64,000 nt of DNA from CANLBN01 sp965230205 (lineage in GTDB: Bacteria > Pseudomonadota > Gammaproteobacteria > Pseudomonadales > Cellvibrionaceae), in contig OZ245996.1 of NCBI GenBank assembly GCA_965230205.1, positions 248,001 to 312,000 of the forward strand. The letters are read 5' to 3'. Numbering within the stretch: position 1 is the stretch's first letter; every line of letters starts with the position of its first letter. Both the position numbers and the translations under genes were made by a program. The notes beneath the pieces are model-generated. The model did not search any database and was not told where the DNA came from. It worked only from the letters and a program-made list of their open reading frames with translations. This document shows positions 61,386 through 64,000 of the stretch, piece by piece.

Positions 61386-62468
61386 TTAACGTAGTTTCAA
61401 TGTTGCCAAACCAAACAAAACCAATATCACTGTAATAATCCAAAACCTTACGATTACTCGCGGCTCGGGCCATCCTTTTAATTCAAAATGATGGTGTATA
61501 GGTGCCATACGAAAAATTCGTTTTCCTGTTAGCTTGAATGAAGCAACTTGTATAATGACGGAAACTGTTTCCATCACAAACACACCACCCATAATAAAAA
61601 ATACAATTTCATGCCGAACAATCACTGCAATCACCCCCAACGCAGCACCTAAAGCCAGGGCACCAACATCCCCCATAAAAACTTGGGCAGGGTAAGTGTT
61701 AAACCATAAAAACCCCATACCAGCTCCAGCTAAAGTCGTACAAAAAACAACAAGCTCTCCAGCACCAGGGATATAAGGTATTTGTAAATAATTAGAAAAA
61801 GTCACGTTGCCTGCCAAATAAGCAATGACGCCTAAAGCTCCGCCTACTAAAACCGTTGGCATAATGGCCAAGCCATCAAGACCATCCGTTAAGTTAACGG
61901 CATTACTTGCACCGACTATTACGCAATAAGCCAAGACGACATAAAACAAGCCTAAATCAATCATTACACGCTTAAAGAATGGAATAATTAACTGCGTTTC
62001 TGCAGGAGTAGCAGCATACGAATAAAGGTAAATAGCCGCACCTAAGCCAGCAATAGACTGCCAAAAATATTTCCATCTTGCGGGTAAACCACGCGAATTT
62101 TTCTCTACAACTTTACGATAGTCATCAACAAAGCCAACGGCACCAAAAATGGCGGTAACAATTAATACAACCCAGACATAACGATTCGATAAATCGGACC
62201 ACAACAAACTGCTAACAAAAATTGCAGCCAAAATAAGAGTGCCACCCATTGTAGGTGTACCCGACTTCGTTAAATGTGACGCTGGACCATCATCGCGAAC
62301 AGATTGACCAATCTGTAAAATATTTAAACGACGAATCATCCAGGGCCCCAACAGCAAAGAAATACCTAATGCTGTTAACACACCTAAAATCCCACGCAAT
62401 GTGAGATATTGAAAAACAGCAAAGCCGTTATGAAATTGCTGTAAGTATTCAGCAAGCCAAACTAGCAT
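61386..62468 (-). CDS. mraY: Phospho-N-acetylmuramoyl-pentapeptide transferase MraY
   Basis: The 360-residue membrane enzyme makes lipid I on undecaprenyl phosphate. It has GTPTMGGTLI, GFVDDYRKVVEKNSRGL, NAVNLTDGLDGLAIMP with the catalytic aspartates, GAGMGFLWFNTYPAQVFMGDVGALALG, and the MAPIHHHFELKGWPE cytoplasmic histidines. It starts 20 bases inside murF. Confidence 0.98.
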   Translation of the reverse strand: MLVWLAEYLQQFHNGFAVFQYLTLRGILGVLTALGISLLLGPWMIRRLNILQIGQSVRDDGPASHLTKSGTPTMGGTLILAAIFVSSLLWSDLSNRYVWVVLIVTAIFGAVGFVDDYRKVVEKNSRGLPARWKYFWQSIAGLGAAIYLYSYAATPAETQLIIPFFKRVMIDLGLFYVVLAYCVIVGASNAVNLTDGLDGLAIMPTVLVGGALGVIAYLAGNVTFSNYLQIPYIPGAGELVVFCTTLAGAGMGFLWFNTYPAQVFMGDVGALALGAALGVIAVIVRHEIVFFIMGGVFVMETVSVIIQVASFKLTGKRIFRMAPIHHHFELKGWPEPRVIVRFWIITVILVLFGLATLKLR

Positions 62469-63876
62469 TATTATTATCTCCAGAGGATTTCAATGCATTA
62501 ATAACTCTCTCCATACGAGAGCTACGCGAACCCTTAACTAAAATTGCAACATCATCAGCTACCAATTCTGTAAGGCCTTCAATCAACGTTTCAAATGTTG
62601 AACAATGTTGCGCCGATGAACCAAACGCTGTTGCCGCAAAGGCGCTGTTCTTTCCTAAAGTAAACATATGAGCGATATTTTTTTCTGCTGCATATTGGCC
62701 AACAACCTGGTGCTGAAATTCGGCCTCATCACCCAATTCACCCATATCACCTAAAACCAAAACCGTTCGGCCAGGCATTTCGGCTAATATATCAATCGCT
62801 GCTTTAACAGAACCAGGGTTGGCATTGTAAGTATCATCGATTAATGTAGAGCCCTTGCACCCTTCAACAACCTGCACTCGCCCTGCCTCTCCACGAAACT
62901 TCTCTAAGCCCATCCGGATAAATTCAATATCCATTCCTGCACTATAGGCACAAGCAGCCGCAGCAATTGCATTCGTGATATTGTGTTTCCCTAGCACGGC
63001 CAACTTAACGACGACAGCTTGGTCTTCACACACCAGACAAAATGAATAGCAACCATTTTTAAGCAGGTTAATATTTCTTGCTCGAATCTGAGCTTGTTTA
63101 CCATTAATCAATAAATTATCAGTCATTGAAAAAACAAGGGTTTTTAATTTTTTGACTTGCTCCAACCACTGGCCAGCATACACATCATCGCCATTGACAA
63201 TTGCTGTACCTGTTTCATTTAAACCTTGGTAAATTTCACCTTTCGCATTGGCAATTGCATCAACAGAACCAAACCCTTCAACATGAGCAGGCATCACATT
63301 ATTAACAAGTGCAATAGTGGGTTTTGCCATTCCAGTTAGATAAGCAATTTCCTGTGGACCACTGGCTCCCATTTCAATGACTGCATATTGGTGTTTTTTC
63401 TCTATACTCATAAGAGATAAAGGAACTCCAATATGATTATTAAAATTACCTTTTGTGGCAAAAATTGCATCTTCACCAACATAAACCGCAAATATCTTTG
63501 ACAGCATTCCTTTAACTGTCGTCTTACCACTACTGCCAGTAACAGCAATTAGTGGTTTGTCAAAATGATCACGTTGCCATTCTGCAATATTACCTAGCGC
63601 AACAGTTGTATCATCAACAAGCCAAATATCCATACCATCAATTTCAGGTATTTTATCTTTAGCATTTTTGTTAATAACAAACGCAGTAACACCTTGATCC
63701 AATGCTTGCTGTAAATAATCATGAGCATCAAAACGGTCGCCTTTTAAAGCAACAAATAAATCGCCATTAACCACTTTGCGGGAATCAATACTGACGGAGT
63801 TGAGCTGATTAGAACCATTACACACCTCTCCCCCATAATTAGCCGCTAACTGCTGCAAGGTAAATGTTGTGATCAT
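62449..63876 (-). CDS. murF: UDP-N-acetylmuramoyl-tripeptide-D-alanyl-D-alanine ligase MurF
   Basis: The 475-residue ligase adds the D-Ala-D-Ala dipeptide. It has SIDSRKVVNGDLFVALKGDRFD, ITGSSGKTTVKGML, ATKGNFNNHIGVPLSL, and DDTYNANPGSVKAAI. I choose ATG 63876 because GGAGG lies before it and the murE stop is at 63881-63883; a longer frame runs to 63957 but would overlap murE. Confidence 0.97.
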   Translation of the reverse strand: MITTFTLQQLAANYGGEVCNGSNQLNSVSIDSRKVVNGDLFVALKGDRFDAHDYLQQALDQGVTAFVINKNAKDKIPEIDGMDIWLVDDTTVALGNIAEWQRDHFDKPLIAVTGSSGKTTVKGMLSKIFAVYVGEDAIFATKGNFNNHIGVPLSLMSIEKKHQYAVIEMGASGPQEIAYLTGMAKPTIALVNNVMPAHVEGFGSVDAIANAKGEIYQGLNETGTAIVNGDDVYAGQWLEQVKKLKTLVFSMTDNLLINGKQAQIRARNINLLKNGCYSFCLVCEDQAVVVKLAVLGKHNITNAIAAAACAYSAGMDIEFIRMGLEKFRGEAGRVQVVEGCKGSTLIDDTYNANPGSVKAAIDILAEMPGRTVLVLGDMGELGDEAEFQHQVVGQYAAEKNIAHMFTLGKNSAFAATAFGSSAQHCSTFETLIEGLTELVADDVAILVKGSRSSRMERVINALKSSGDNNNASLAC

Positions 63877-63880
63877 TTTG

Positions 63881-64000
63881 TTACGCCTCCGCTTCTCGTT
63901 GGCGCAAACTAAATCTTGCATGTTGCTGATCGCTAAATGGAAAACGTTGATTGCCAATTATTTGATAATCTTCATGCCCTTTCCCCGCAATTAATATCAC
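63881..64000 (-). CDS. murE: UDP-N-acetylmuramoyl-tripeptide ligase MurE, C-terminal end only
   Basis: The last 39 codons before a TAA at 63881-63883 read VILIAGKGHEDYQIIG and end FSDQQHARFSLRQREAEA. AGKGHEDYQ is the MurE C-terminal signature, and the segment includes the SD-plus-aromatic/Arg end typical of the family. The rest of the gene is beyond the window. The stop lies four bases before the murF ATG. Confidence 0.93.
   Translation of the reverse strand: MILIAGKGHEDYQIIGNQRFPFSDQQHARFSLRQREAEA

Noticed and set aside
1..64000. CRISPR arrays, tRNA or rRNA genes, insertion sequences or prophage genes
   Set aside because: I looked for direct repeat arrays, tRNA-like cloverleaf ends, transposase motifs and phage structural genes and saw none in the window.

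Overview
The window is chromosomal DNA of a free-living, probably marine, AT-rich gammaproteobacterium. The evidence is gene order: pyrG-kdsA-eno, pilB-pilC-pilD-coaE-yacG, and the murE-to-lpxC division and cell wall block followed by an M23 peptidase, secA, argJ and mutT. A type IV pilin system with sigma-54 promoters and a Gac/Rsm-type small RNA point to the Cellvibrionales/Pseudomonadales side of the class. The placement is an inference from synteny and motifs, not from a search.

Layout. 1-3409: eno (cut by the window edge), kdsA and pyrG on the minus strand. 3760-8884: a plus-strand signalling block with a membrane-anchored coiled-coil protein ending in a CheX-like domain, a response regulator, a PhnD-like periplasmic binding protein and a membrane histidine kinase. 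8885-19050: a guanidine utilisation operon. It has a sigma-54-like promoter, a guanidine-I (ykkC) riboswitch with a terminator expression platform, an ABC importer, two DUF1989 proteins (carboxyguanidine deiminase subunits), a biotin-dependent urea/guanidine carboxylase and an allophanate hydrolase split into two genes. 19047-25406: an H-NOX nitric oxide signalling island. On the minus strand it has H-NOX, a soluble kinase, a CheC-like protein and a PAS kinase. Divergently it has two response regulators whose EAL-like and HD-GYP outputs both look catalytically dead. 25456-28228: groES-groEL with a sigma-32 promoter, and fxsA. 28389-35308: a DUF481 protein, ampG, a yajQ-family gene, maf, an unannotated Rsm-like sRNA with a GacA box, ampD and a large DUF1631 protein. 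35664-44436: nadC, then the type IV pilus locus (two paralogous pilins each with its own sigma-54 promoter, a TfpX/TfpZ-like accessory protein, a third pilin-like protein, pilBCD), then coaE and yacG. 44468-50153: a long imperfect palindrome, mutT, argJ, secA and an M23 peptidase. 50485-64000: lpxC, ftsZ, ftsA, ftsQ, ddlB, murC, murG, ftsW, murD, mraY, murF and the end of murE, all on the minus strand.

How the parts fit. The guanidine operon would import guanidine, carboxylate it, deiminate carboxyguanidine to allophanate and hydrolyse that to ammonia and CO2, with the riboswitch gating transcription. The H-NOX island would pass an NO or redox signal to two response regulators that probably bind or regulate, rather than hydrolyse, c-di-GMP. 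The Rsm-like RNA would link GacA to a CsrA/RsmA regulator. Two separate signalling blocks both pair CheX/CheC-like domains with a similar kinase type. That recurring pairing and the degenerate c-di-GMP outputs are the least conventional biology here.
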